A stretch of 64,000 nt of DNA from Montifringilla adamsi. Lineage: Eukaryota; Chordata; Aves; Passeriformes; Passeridae. The stretch lies in the NCBI GenBank assembly GCA_017590115.1, contig JAGGNK010006892.1, forward strand, positions 18,713,228 through 18,777,227, in the 5' to 3' direction. The notes below the pieces were generated by a model. It had not been told where the DNA came from. It saw only the letters and a list, made by a program, of their open reading frames with translations, and made no database searches. How positions within the stretch are numbered: position 1 is the stretch's first letter; every line of letters starts with the position of its first letter. Below are positions 25,301 through 39,637 of this stretch, in pieces. The translations under genes and the position numbers were made by a program.

Positions 25301-28300
25301 AGAACATGAATCCTGGTAGAGAAAGCATGCAACAGTTCTTTTAACGGCATGTGTTATGAAATGTTCAGTAGATAAATACAAATTTTAACATCATGTTTTA
25401 AGACATGGATTTGTTTTCAACCTTTTGTTTAATCTGGGAGCAGTAATATATTACATTGTCCAGGTGACTGAGGGTTGGCTGTTATTTTTCCTAGGTAGCT
25501 GTGATGGCTCACAAAGCAAAGCAGTGATCTCCAGGAAGCAAGCAAGATAGCATCCAGACTGCTTGCAGTTAACCCATCCCTGCCTGAACCAGAAAATAAT
25601 TTATCAAGATTATGTTGCAGAATTAAAGCATTAAGAAAGATCACTGCTGGAAACTGTTGCTTCAGGGAAAGGTAAGACTTTGCATTAATCATGTAGTCAT
25701 AATGGATTTAGATGAGATTTTTCTGGTGAGACTGATAATAAATTCTAGGTATTAATGCATTTCTTAATTGAATAGATTTGGCAACTGTTCTAAATTTTTT
25801 AGTAAATAGTTAAAAGTCTTTTCCATAGGTGTGAAGAATACAAAACATGCAGATTGGTGTTTGGAATCTCATGTATATGTGGTTCTTACCAAAAAAGACT
25901 GTGAGCATTTTAAATATCTAAATATTTAAATATTTGGCAATGACAAGTTTTGTGTTCTTATGGCCTGACTTTAAAAATCAATTATAAAGCTATATTAAGA
26001 CCATAACATGTGACATGAGACTGTGCATACTTTGCTACAGATATTTGTAGAATCTTTGTCTTAATGTTGTTGAAAACCGGCAAGCCATCACCAGGAGCTG
26101 CAGAAACTTGTGGCTTTTAACGAATTTGATACAGTGCAAGTGTTTAGTTAAAGCCTTCCTGAGGCTGAAATTCCTTATGGCAAAGAGTTGGCTGTATTTG
26201 GTTTTGTGAATGCTGATATGTTGCTGGAAAACAGATGAACAAGCGTTTTGCACATGTACTAATTAAAGGATATAAAATAGCTGCAATTGCTAGCATGCAT
26301 TTATACACCAAGGAGCCAGGGGAAAAATATACAGCAACATGATTGCATCAGTGTCCTCTTGAACAAAACAAAGCCTTTCTTTTCCTACTAGAAAGAAGGT
26401 TGTATTGGTTTTAAACTACTGTTTGGCTGTATTTAGTCCTTCTGTCATAAAAATAAGATTTCTTGGAGGCAATTAATTTTGCTGTGTAATCAGCTATAAG
26501 CTACATCAGATTACATTGTTAGCAGAATTTCTCCTGGAGTGCTGGCTTCTATAGTGCTCCCAATTCTACTCCAATGCGGGGTGAAATATTTTCTTTTGCT
26601 TTTAAAGAGCAGTACTGTAAAGACTCTTGACAGGGTCACAGCCTTTTCAATGGACTAGTTATGTTTCATTTGTTGATTGCTTAAATGCAGATATTTCTGT
26701 TTCAGCTTTCCTGTATTTTTGGATTATGATTTTCAGTACATTAGGACAATTATTATAAAGCCATTTATTATTCGGTGCTTATTTTATTTTGATGTAGTGG
26801 GGTTTTTATCCAAGACAGTGCAAATCAAAGCAATTAAAAGGATGCATTTGTGCTGTAGAGCACAGAGATCTGTAAATATGTGTTCTGGACCTTTATGATC
26901 ACTGTGAAGATGGTTGTTTTCATTGCCTAGAGATAAGCTGCTCTGTACACCAGAGATGTGTATCTTACAGCTGATATGAAAAGAGCTCCATTTGGCCAAG
27001 GCTGTAAGGTTGGCTCGAGGTGGGGCTTGGGACACATCTTCACAGCAGCATGTCCAGTCTCTACCTGGTGCATCGTTTGAAAAATGGGAAATTCCCATGA
27101 CAGTCACTGAAGGGTGTAAGGGGGATATCTACCTCATGTACAGCAGTACAGCCCCAGGAGCCCAGAGCACGATCCCCAGTGCTCCAGACATGAGACTGAG
27201 CACGTATCATTGCACCACGTGAGCCAGGAGGGAATGAGTGCCTGGTGACTCTGGTCTGGAAAAGTACAGCTGTTGGAATAACAGGCTGGTAAGGTGGGAA
27301 ATGCAGGAGCTGTTTCCTAGACTACCTTGCAACTGTAATTCTAAGACCTCCAGGTTTAAGCAAGCTCAGAAAATACTAGATCTGATCCCTTCAGGATTAG
27401 TTTGCCTGTTGTACTGTGCCTTCAAAGACCTGGTTATACTTACGTTTCTCCTTCATGAAGCAGTTTGAGAAGATACACCCTCTCAGCAGTTAAGCTAATG
27501 GCTTCTGAGTGGAAATGGTATCTGATGGCAGCAGGCTTTCCACTCCAATGAATACAAATTTGGCATATTAGTAGGTGTCTTGTAAGTGTCCTTGAACTCA
27601 GAGAAGGAACTATGTGAATATGCAAACGTATTTGTGGGCTTTTATTTTCCAGAGGGAGATGAGACCAAATATAATGAGCTATTGTGAAATTTCTTCTACA
27701 GTTTAGAAAAGCTCCCAAGGAACTGAGCAGCTGATTTAGTTCCTTATTAACTAGAGCAGTGTTGTTTTTTAATCCCACTGGTTGCATGTCAGAAAAATTA
27801 GCAGTACTGAAGTCTGATGAATGTGTGACCTATTATCTTCCCATAGATCTCTCAGGTTTTGGAGGATGACAGTGCTGGCCTCAACAAGAGTGCTAGAGAG
27901 AAGGGAGATAACATCTGTTGCTACTCATAAATACAACTGCCTTATTTTCCCTTATTTATTTTAATACTTCACTGTAAATTTATGCTATTTGTTTTATTTG
28001 ATCTGATGATATTTTAATAGTATATCTGTCGAGCTGTAGATTGAACTCAATTAGCTCTGTGTCTTTGGCTTTTAGTAGTAACAAATGAAAACTGTGTATT
28101 CAGACCCAGCAAGGCATGTGACAAGCTATCTGGCAGTAATCTAGGAATGCAATTAATCATGTTTAATTACGCACTTTGTTTGCTAGGCTAGAGTTTTAAA
28201 ATTTTGCAAGGTAGAGACCTCACAGGACATAAAAGTTGAACCATTTAATTTTTTTTTTACTAGTTTGGCTTCATTTATCAGAGTTTTAAAAACTCCATAA

Positions 28301-29796
28301 TTTCTTCACTCAATTATTTGTGAAGCCTGTGTTAGCCTAGGAAGGTCCTGATTTTTGCTTAAGTTCTGATAGCAAGCATCAGTTTACTGAGTGAAAGAAT
28401 AGTGCAGATCCCAGCAGCTGTAGGTTTAGGAAGTTGCTCTCCATTTTGATTTCCCTTCTTGGAAGGCCTGGCTCTGTGGAAGATCGAATTCTCTAACTGC
28501 CTAAATGATGTACATATATACATGGGTTATAGTACTTCACAAACTGGAGAATGAGATATTTAAACAGGTCTGAATGATACAAGAAAATAAATTAGAGCTA
28601 AGTGCCCAAGAATTGAGATGGAACACAAATATAGCAGTAGTTAAAAAATAAAAATTAAAAAAAAAAAAAGGCAAGAGAAAAAGCCCCAGAGAATAAAGAA
28701 CTAAAAATAGACTTGTTTTGTTATTTTTAGGCATTCCTGCTGGTTGCATAGAAATCACTGAGCTTAAAAGATCATGCTACCAATGCTCAGTACCTCTCAA
28801 GCATTCATTTTAATCTAATGCAGAGATCCAAATGAAGATTGACACTTGGAATTTGAGGGAGGCAATACAATTTTTTCCTAATTAAATATATCAGTATTCT
28901 AGCTTGAAATCTGTTCTGGGAACCACATCTGCATCATGTTGAAGCTAACAGTATTGATACTGACCTGAATCAGGTGATATTTTAGGGCTGATAAGCATTA
29001 TTTAATATTGCCTAAGACTGGATTTTGGTTTTCCTTTCATGTTATGGAACTGTAATAGTTCAGGAGAGGAGTTTGTAAATAGCTATAAGATGTGTGAGTG
29101 CTTAAGAAATTTGGTTTTTGCTTTAGCTTTCTGGTTTCTTAAAAATGGGGGTGGGTGGGGAATAAATAAAAGAAAATATTTTTCTTTAAGAGTGTGCCTT
29201 GCATCAAAGACATCGCAAATAGGCAGCAATTCTTATTGCAACAGCAAATACTCAAAAAAAAAATCTCCAAAAAAATCCTCACAAGATGAACAACAAAATC
29301 ACAGACAGTATGCTGTTATTTCCAAAGTAAATATTTTACCAAATAGGTTTTTGATACAAGGAACAAGATGTGCAAGGAACAGGATGTGATATGTATCCAG
29401 TACAACATTTTAAACACATTTTAAACATCCTGGCTTTTCCCTTGGTTATATTTAGATAAAGCTTAAATGGTTCCACTCAATGTTGTTTTGCTTTGATTAA
29501 AACAGAAAACATTTTACCCATGTAGGTGGCTTATTTGGGGGCTTTTTTAAGTGTAAGCAATTTTTTCTCATACATATAGTAGAATAAGAAAAAGGATTTC
29601 ATCCTCCATTTCCCCCTACAGAGAGATGAGCTAAAAAGTCCAAAGGTACAGATATACCACTTTTTCTTTCAGTGCTGATGTGCTATTTTGGAATATGTGC
29701 TGACCTACTTTCTGTGTTTCCAGAAAGCAAGCTGAAAAATTTTTGCTTAGGCTGCAGACTTGGATTTATTTTTCAGTGTATTTTTGTACATACTTT

Positions 29797-29810
29797 CACA
29801 CACACACACA
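29797..29810. repeat. (CA)n microsatellite
   Basis: Seven CA dinucleotides in a row, short simple sequence. Confidence 0.85.
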
Positions 29811-29877
29811 TTGGTAATGTGGGGGTTGATGTACAATAGCAAATCAAGATTGCCAATTTTGGTACAATTTCAAAGTA

Positions 29878-29901
29878 CTAGCAGCAGAATTCTGCTGCTA
29901 G
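29878..29901. repeat. 24-bp perfect palindrome
   Basis: The 12-base half CTAGCAGCAGAA is followed immediately by its exact reverse complement, centred on an EcoRI-type GAATTC. The next bases outward (A on both sides) do not pair, so the symmetry is exactly 24 bp with no spacer. Each half also contains a GCAGCA repeat. No named binding site is assigned. Confidence 0.85.
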
Positions 29902-32900
29902 ACACCTTCCTTAAAAGGATTTGACAGGAGAATATTTTCAACCTAGTGCTGCCATTATTTAGAGTTGCATCATAAGATAGAAAGTTTTCAGTTCCCAACT
30001 TCAAATAAATTTGATACCTAAACAGAATAATCCAAAATTGCAGAGAAAAAATGCTGTAAGAATCTCATATTCTATTTTTTAGTTTCTTCAACATTGTCTT
30101 AGACATTGGAAGATAAAATCCCTTTGAATTGTTTACTTTCACTCCATGCATCTCTTTATACAGCACTCTGACCATCAAAGAAAGTTCTGCTCATTAGTTT
30201 GCCATTCCCAATTAAAACAATGATACATAAAGCTTTGGAATTGTATGAACAAATTAGGAGAAAACAGGTCCTGAGAGATAAAGCCCTGCTCTGTCCTCTG
30301 CTTAGGGCAGAAAAAATTTACCAGTATTGGCAACTCTGTGCTCACTTCTGAGCTTTCCCCAGCAGAGTAGCTCTGCTGGTGGAAGAAAATTCTTTTTTAG
30401 TGTATTGGACTTCACTCACAATTACTGTAGTGCAGAAGGTCTTGGTGTGGCATTCCTTTCATCTAACCTCTGTGAGAATTCAAAGGGTAAGCATCTGTAA
30501 GTCTCAGTAGAAGGCTGCAGTTAAGGAGGAAAGACAATTTTCCCTCTCCTCAGGTAGAGGAGATGAATTCTGCCTTGCACAGGTACATCCCTGTCTCTCT
30601 TTAACTACAGATGGGGTTTAGACTTTGGCAACTTAATCTTTGAATATGTGCAGCTGGGTGGGGGAAATGCAGTCTCCTTTCTTTGTATATACCACAGTGT
30701 CCTGATGTTCTGCAGGGGAAGCCAAGACAGTGTAAATGAGTCCTCAGCATATCAGGAGTGGTAGGTCTGAATCTTCCTGTGACTGACAGGCATCTTACTT
30801 CTCTGGAAAGTATTATGGCCTCCTTAAGCTACCTGTGGATATGCTGTATGTTTCTAAGACATTTGAATTGCTACTTATTTAAATTTACCTTGTATACCTT
30901 AAAGACTATATACAGTAGTTTTAAAAACCCATCTTTCAAATCTTCACTTATAGTTGATAATTGAGATGATTTTTTGCTCTATGGGAGAGTTAAGAATTCT
31001 ACAGTTTCAAAGCTTTTTCATACTGTTTTTAAGCATTTGGATGATGTAAAATTTTCACTTGCTAAGTATCCTCAGCAGTTCTACTATTTTTCAGGGGGTC
31101 TAAAATTGGTTATTAGTTAATAATTGGCTATTAGTTAATAATCAAGTTAGATCAGTATTATAGCCTGATAGTCATATGTGAATTGCCTAGTGAAGTGCTC
31201 ATGGTCGAACAAAACATGCTCTTAATGCTGTTACATGGAAGGTAACTGGGCATAGATGGGTTGTTAATACAAAACTATTCAGGGTAGTAACTTGAAGGAA
31301 AGCCAAGGGGCAATTTAAGAAGCTTCTTCAGCTTAGCTGCTAGTGTGATGCTACAATATGGTGGTACCAAAATATTGTATCCAGTGCCTTAATATTTTGA
31401 CTTTACAAGGAGGTATAAATAAGGGAAAGAGTTCAAAAAAGAGTCCTGTGGAATTTTTGAAGGTCTGGAGAGGAAAAAAAAAGAAAAAACGTTTATATTG
31501 TGAGACTTCAAGAGGTCAGTTGTGTAAATTTATAGAACAGAATTTTGCACAATGAGTTAATCGTCATCTACAAATTCTTGTATTTTAAAAACCCATCTCA
31601 AAGCAAGGCATTTCTCAGCCTTATAAATAAATGCACCTGAATGTTGAAGCTGAACTAGCTTCATACAAACCAAATTTTTCTCACAAGAAGGAAAAATTAA
31701 GATTGAAATAGATGGGTTGTAGCATCTTCTGCCATAGAAGGCGGGATAATCCTGTGATTGTGGGACAGGCACTCCCAAAAGCTAACTTTACCTTTATTCA
31801 GTATATATTTAGTGCAGAGGCAAAGGTTATTCCCATCCCTAAATCAATGGCTCTATCCATGGTCTGTAAAACAGGTATGGGAGAATAGGCTCTCAGACTG
31901 AAATTAGGCTAAAAAATTAAATTTGTGATTTAATTCGTATGAGTCCTCAGAACTTTCCAAAAGCCTGTCCTTAGCTAGCAGGAAAAGCTCTGCAGCCTTC
32001 TGTATGCAGTTGGTCAGACCCTTGTTTACACTGATCTCTTGGTTTTTGTGTTCCTGTGCTCTATTCTTCCCCATGCAAGATGTGTCCTGCTTGTTAGACT
32101 AGAGAAACATATCTGGAAATCTCATTTCCGCTGAAGTGTGATCTGAACTTCACCCATTTCTCCATGTGCTTCCAATCTGTGTAGGAACCAAGGGAATCTC
32201 AGGTTATTTAGGTGACCTTATTATTTTTCACCCTCCCCAATATTTTTTGATTCATTTGCACACTTTGTTGAAAGAGCTGTTTCCCTAATACTTGCTGTTT
32301 GGAGTCAAGACTTAGAAATATAGCCCCCAAATAATTCTCTCCACCTAAAAAAGACAGAAATTTTATGACCCGCGGTGCAAAGTGCCATGGGTAGGGCTGA
32401 CCCTTGCTCTGGTACTTTTTCACTTCCATACCTGTGATATGTTCTCAATGCAGAGCCACTTAACTAAATTCATAGTTTAGACAGTAGTGCTTAACTATAG
32501 AAAGGTGAGGGTAGTGACTCCTAACACAAGCTGAAGGACTTATTTTACTGATACATGTCTCCCTGAAAAGCATTAGTTTCGACAGTATTAGGGCTTTTTT
32601 TGGATGTTTGCATAATTGCAGGAGGCTTCAAGAATGTGTTTGCCTGTTCTAGAGACTGGTAACAACTTGATTTCCCAGAGATAAACCAAATCGTGGTGTT
32701 CTATGCTATCACAGACATTAGTTCTTCAATTTCCTCTTGAAACTAATCTGAAATGTCAGAAAATTATTGTTTATCCAAACGATATGTGTTGAGTATCTTT
32801 GAATCTGGATTAATTTCAGGATTGTCCTCCTGAATCTGAAAGCTCTTAATTAATTAGCCAACAGTCCAGCTGAAAGATGTGTTGTCCTTGATGTTTTGGC

Positions 32901-35900
32901 CACCCATCTTTATTTCAGGGTTATAAATCCTGGAGCTGAACCTGGAGCATGAAAGAAGAAGCATGAAAATGGTGGTGTTTCATGCACCTCCCTGGACTGT
33001 GGAATGAACTACTGGAAAAGTTCAGTGGGAGTCTCACTGTGTTTTGGGAGTGTTTCAGGGTTTATCTCTCTTGGCAAGCTTTTTTTGTCTCAAACTAAAC
33101 TCTTAATTAACTTTGGGTGAAATAAGTTCCCTGTTTCTGAAACCCTGTATAAAGATAATGGTAGAAGACATTAAGGAGTGAAGGGTGTTTCCTTTTCTTG
33201 ACAGACCCGATACTTGTATGAATTAAATGTTCACGGTCAGTGGGCAAACTGAGTTTTGAGTTGTCTCAAAATTCATACTTGCTGCAGGGAGTGTCTCCTT
33301 TGAACTAGGTTATTGCACCTTTCATTTTACACTAATGCTGTGTTTTTCTCAGTTGTTTTCATTTGTGTTACTACTCAAAATAGGGTTGTGTTGTCTTAGT
33401 TTAAAATTTAACAGTTGCACAACTGACATTCAGAAAAGTAACTCTCCTTTTCTGTTGTGTTGCTGCAGGAGCATCCTTTGTGTTTGATTTCCATGGTGTG
33501 CAATAGTATGTGTATCTGTGTATTTGGTGTTTATCTGGAAAGCCTTGGGCCACTGCTGCACCTTGAGCAGCACAACCCCTAAGGGAGCATTTGCCCAAAA
33601 CACGATCTCTCTTATAATTTTCACTGTATTTAGGGGGCTTGCAAAGGGGACACAACTACCCTCTTCTGCTGGTACTGTTTTGAATGCATTCATTGTTATT
33701 CTTGCAAATGAATTGTCAAATTAGTCTAAATTGTAGTTATCTCAGGCCTGTACAGAGTCACAAATAATCCCATCCAAATTTTAAAATGTTTTTCTAATTT
33801 ATTGTTTTTTCTGTTTGTATTAACTGAAACTGTGTCCACTGGGTCTTAATATGAATGCTAATGGAGAAATTGAATAATCAGTATACATATGTATGGTTTT
33901 ACTAGGCATGTTAAATATCTATATATTTATATATATCAAATGCACAGGCACACTGTCTTGAATCTAGCATTGTCATACAGGCTATATAAATTGTGTCATA
34001 TTAATGGCAGGGTGATATTATATTTTTGCAGAATATGATATTTTTGCAGTCCTGTCTAGAAATAATGTTTCAGGCATTATTTGGAAGCCATCTTATCATG
34101 TAGCTAATTCTTCCAGAAGTTGGAGGAAAATAATCAGTAAAATTGGGAGTTTTAATGTCATTGTTTGAAATGGTGATGCTCTTTAACTAGTCAGGTTCTC
34201 AAACATCTCTAGTAAACAGGGTGGATGAAAGAGTACCTCAAAAATATCTCTGACTTCAAGTAAATCTGTACAGTGTTTCTTATCATGTTTTGTGGATTTT
34301 TCTCTCTTTTTCAGTCTTTAAGCACTTGGAATTTTTCACTTACCACAAAGCTTACTTTAGGGGTCAGGCCTGCTTGTGCTTGCCAAGCAGTGCTCGCTGT
34401 TGGTCTCTGGCAGCACTGTGTGTCAGTTACTTGCCGTTGGCCACTGCTTCCTGTGGTTTGGAGACCCTGACTTTCCTCACATCCTTTCCATTTCCCGATC
34501 CTTCTCACATACTGGTTGTCATTTTTTGTCTCTAAGTATGGCAGGTGTGGGGGGGAGAGTGTGAAATTTACACATACTGTTCAGGTAGCTGTTCCTTTCC
34601 TTGCTTTTTCTTTCTCTGACACTGGAAGAGAAGCTCCAGTCTGCTTCAAAATCCACCTTTATGAACTTAGAGAAACTTTCCCTCAGCCATTCTCATTTTG
34701 CCCAGGCAATGCTTTGCTTACTGCAGATGGGAGAAGGAAAAGGGGAGAAGAGAGGCATGCAGGGATAGGGAGCAAGCTGGTGCACAAAAAATGCCTATAA
34801 CTGACATATCCTAATGTATTGCAGTGTTAGGTGCAAAAAGTGGTGCTTATTAATACTGTTCAGATGCAAAATAAGTATTTATAAGAAAAGTACTGGAGTT
34901 TAATATTGCACAATTAAACATGGACAAATGTTGAGCTGTGGGATTTTTTCTGTAACTGGAGGTTTTAAAGATCATTTACGCATCCTGCTTTATGATGCTG
35001 TAGCAGTGCCACAGAGATTCTTGTATACTGCTGACTCCTGTAGCAAAAGGTGAAACTCAGTTTGGGGTTGTGCATCAGTCGGACATTTAGGGTTGTTTGG
35101 GGTGTGTTCTGGTGTTTCTAGAGCTCTGGCCTTAGGTGGAGTGCCTTCATTTTCATACTGATTGGTCTTGCACTTGATATAGTGATCATCTCTAAGAAGT
35201 ACTTCCAAGTTCCATACATGGTGGGTTTTTTTCCTCTATATCTGTAACGCTTTTTTTTTTTTTTAGCAGAAGCTGAAATGCTGTTATAATCTCACACATA
35301 TGTGCTAACAAAATTTATTTTATGTAGAATACTGAACACTCAGAAGTGGTTTTAAATAGAAAACTGTCTCTGAAACCTGTAACCTTCATATGCATAGTTT
35401 GCTCACAGCATTCACTTTCAACATAGAAGGCAAGAGGAAAACTATCTGCCATGTTTATTTGGGACTAATCTCTTACCCCACTGTGCCCAGAACATAGGCT
35501 TAATATCCTAGGTTGCAGTGGAATAATATCAAGCATGATTTTGTGATTTGAAGTGTTACCGTTGTACAGATTCTGGCAAGTTCCACCCTCAGCCTTTGAT
35601 CTTTGGAAGATGTCCAGCTGCTGCCACTTGGGCAAAGCCACATGTGCTTAGAGCTCTGAAGCCATCTGCAAGGAGCCCTGTCAGCTAGCTGGGTACTTGT
35701 GCTGTGACTCTTCACTCTACCCTGCCAGAAAATGCCTGTTTCCTGGGTTTGCACTGCTTTGCTGTTGGAGAAGGATCCACTTTCGAATCCTCATGAAAAT
35801 AAGGCTGCAACAGCCCTCATGTGCTGGGAACATCAGTGTGAAGTGAAATTATTACAAATGGACATTTGCCTATGAGTTGTTCTGCCTATGAAATGCTGTG

Positions 35901-37207
35901 ATTTAAATCAGGTTTCTGTTTTAATAGGGGATGTGCACATTATAGATCCAACAGTAAAAGACTAATGGTATCTTAAGAATCAGATTACAGCTTTAACTAT
36001 ATATTTTGTTTATTGTTAGCAGGCAAGAATATGACTTCAAATTAAAGGTGCTATCTTCTTTCAGCTGAAGGACAATGCATTTGAAATACTCGGCCAAATC
36101 TCTTATCAATATTCATCTGTTCAAACCAACTTTCCAGTGTAGAAAGCAACTCTGTAAAAGCTCTGTTCTTTTATTCATGTTTTATCCGTTAGTATTTGAT
36201 AGTTCGAAGAATTGTCTGGGCTGAAAGCCTACTTCTCTTTTCTGTGACTGTAATTCAATGTTAAGTCATCTACCACAAGTTAAAACCATAAATATAGTGT
36301 GTGATATGATGAACATCTAATACTCTTTTTTAGTTTCTCGAAGGTCAGGTGTAGCCTGGCAACTGAGTGCTATTAGCACAATTTTATGAGCAGTGTTTGC
36401 TACAGGGTAGAAATTAATGTGAACCTAAACTGATCTCTTTGCTTTCTTTAAGACTGTGACCACAATCAGCATTAATTTGCTGACCTTTTCCTCTTATACT
36501 CACTTCTGAAAAATGATGCTTGACTGAAGAGAGATTTTTTGGATGCTAAGGCTGTACCTAGTCCAGACTCTGCTTCTAACAGCATTAAAGCGGAAGAAAT
36601 AGGTTAATTCAAGCAGGGAACTTGTCAGATGTTCACATCCTATGGATTAAGACAGCCAGGATATTCCAGAAAATGAAACAAGTACTTTTTTGAGCAATAG
36701 TTGGAGGATTCGAACAGCTGTATATTTTCCTCATTCCTTATTTTTTATACCCTTTTTTCTCTTCTTTTGTTGTTTACCTTTTCTATTTGAAATGCAAAGC
36801 AAAAGAAGTTAGAGACTTCATGGCATAGATAACTTTTGAGGTCTGTGACTCTTCTGCTATGTACAGGGTGTGAGACCTGGGTTATAAGTGGTTATGGGGA
36901 ATAAAAGAACAAGATTGGTTTGCTAAATTGGTGTGTACTTTTTAACAGTCTCCTCAGCAAGCAGGTTCCCAGGATTATTCAACTTGATTCATAATAACTT
37001 CATTTCTTTAAATGTGTGACACCTGTAAAATGCACTCATTAATTATGTAGCCTGAGCATTGCCTTTATAACCTTATTTTTACAAATATTTTAAGGCTAAC
37101 ACTTAAAATTTTTCTAACCTGTCTCAGTCACTAAAAGAAAAAAATTCATATATCCCTGTCCTGGATGCTTACTCTTATCTTTTTGTCCTTTGTGGCAGCA
37201 TGACTAC

Positions 37208-37230
37208 AAATAAATAAACAAATAAACAAA
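37208..37230. repeat. AAAT/AAAC simple repeat
   Basis: Short alternating A-rich tetranucleotide units (AAAT, AAAC). It may be the tail of an undetected retroposon, but no body was recognised. Confidence 0.75.
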
Positions 37231-39620
37231 AGGTAACCTAGGTTTGTGCCATAGTTTGCTGTGCAACATCACAAAATGGGTGCTAATGCAACAAGGGGGA
37301 AAGCTCCATGGGCCACAGTCAATAAGGATGGGGTTTGGTTGATTAAACTGTGCTGGTTTAAAATGTTAGTAAAGCTCAAACTTTCCCTTCATGCCTTTGC
37401 AGTTCCTCCAACATACACGGCTTAGAGGCCCCATCCTCCCTTGAGGCACCATTGTGTTCTGGCGTGTGTGGCGTGGTGGGAAGGACCATGAATCCATGTA
37501 CACTGATACAGAAGTTACATTACCAACCCAGACAGGAACTCATTGCAGAGTTGGTTTTCCTTTTCCATAGTACAGATTTTCTGAGTCAGCCTGCATAAGG
37601 TGACACACTGAGGAGACTTTTTAGAAAAACATTTTCTTGCTTCTGTTGTTGATAAGCCAAATATTTCCTCAGCTGACAAGGGGAATGGCAGCTCTAATGC
37701 AGTCATAACAACAACCGGCTTACTGCACGTTAAATAAAGTAGGAATTGCTGCTGTATTATTTTTAAAAAGCTAATGATAATTTCCCTGTGAGAATTTTTA
37801 AAGTTATTTTTTGGTCCAGGCTAATTTTGTAGCTTCCCATCTATTTTTCTGCAGTACAGGGTACCATCCAAACAGAAATCAAACATCAGTTGCCTTCAGC
37901 ACTTACTTACCAAACTTCAGTCAAAATAATTAGTAGTAGAAACTGCAGGCACGACATCTGGGTAATTTTCTGGAGGCAAGGGGTAAGATGTTCTGATTTA
38001 GCTTTTGACTGTAATGGATAAACCAAATGGTTATTATACTGATCTTTTAAAATCATAAGAAGGTACTGAAATACATCAAACCTAGCAGAAAAATCTGAAG
38101 CTTTATAAACCTTTGCCAGACTGAAAATGTAGCCAAATTATGATTCCTGGTATTTGTTTTCCATAATTTGAGCACTTTCATGATTCAATTCTGAATGTAA
38201 TACAGTGATTACTTTCTTGTAGTAATCTCTTCTGAAGGATCTTGTGTATCATTTGTCCTTTGACAGGATATGTAATAGAGTTAAGCTACTAAAATGACAT
38301 TTAGGCATCTCATTCTCAACAACTTTCAGACACCACTAGAATTCTCAGTTTCCATTTTACCACTGCATATTTCTTTGCTTTACCTGCTCAGGATTTTCAG
38401 TTTTCAGAACAAGTATTTGTCTTTTTTGATTTTCAGTTCTGAATGCATTTTCAAGTACGTGTTCTAGAGTAGATCCTATAAAACGCAATTTGAAAGCCCC
38501 TTGGGATTAAACTTTTCATAGATTCTGGTGTACTTTGACTGCATTAGGGGTTCATACCCTTGAAGGATTTTGCCCATCTGAAAGAGTATGACCACTACAC
38601 AAATTTGAGTGTCCCAGCAGCAATTTCTTCTGTTCGAAATGTTCCACTTGGCATGAATATTCATAGGGCTGGAGAAGGTAAGATTGTATGGTGCAGCAAT
38701 TGTATCACTCAGTGAGAATATGGGACACTCACTTTCAAGTCATTCTTCTAATGAATATTTAATTATTTACATGTGTTAGAGTTTTTTAAGAAGGAAAAGT
38801 TGAGAGCTGTTTTCATATCTTGTAGTCTTGAGCTTAGATCACTCACTGAAAATGCTGAAATTTTATTTAAAGCTTCCGTCAAATTTCAGTTTATAGTTCC
38901 TTAAAAGTTAATTCCCGCATTTTTTATTTCTCAGTCTTCACACCTGGTTCAAGTATATTTATTTGCTCAGATTTAAGCATTTTCTCTTGTTTTGAAAAGC
39001 ATTTGATGAATTTACTTTGGTTTAGTTGGGCTATAAGGAATGGACTAAATATTTTTATGCTGGTTCAGCCAAAGCTGAAAAAAGAAATGGAGTTGTAAGA
39101 GAAGGGGAAGCAAGGAAAACTTGTTGGACCAATTTTTTGTGGGTTTTTTAATTAACTGGGAAAAACAGGATGAGATACATAGGTCTGAATAACATGAATT
39201 AAGTATTTTGGTCTATAATGATGAAAACCAGGGTGTAGAGAAAATTTTTTAATGTAACTGAGCAATTTAGACACACAATTCCCTTTGGTTTTAACCTAAT
39301 TCTCACCACCTAACCTCTTTTGGAATTGAGTGGAATTTTCAGAAGTTTATTTCCACTTCTAAAAATTGCTGTCATGATCTCTAGAATACTCAGCAAGATC
39401 AGAAATAGTCCATTTGCTATCTACACTTAATGTTCATTTGGTTTAAATGATCAGTTTGTTCTGAATGCAGGGTATGATTTCTGAGTCCAACGTAAGGTTG
39501 GATCCTTCCATTCATAATTTCAGCTTTCAGCCCAATGCAATGTAATTCCCACAGGAAATTCCCAGAGGAACAAGACAGATTATTTGCAACCTCAAGAAAA
39601 TATTTTTAAAAGCTACACAG

Positions 39621-39637
39621 TATATATATATATATAT
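39621..39637. repeat. (TA)n microsatellite
   Basis: About eight TA dinucleotides in AT-rich DNA. Confidence 0.85.
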
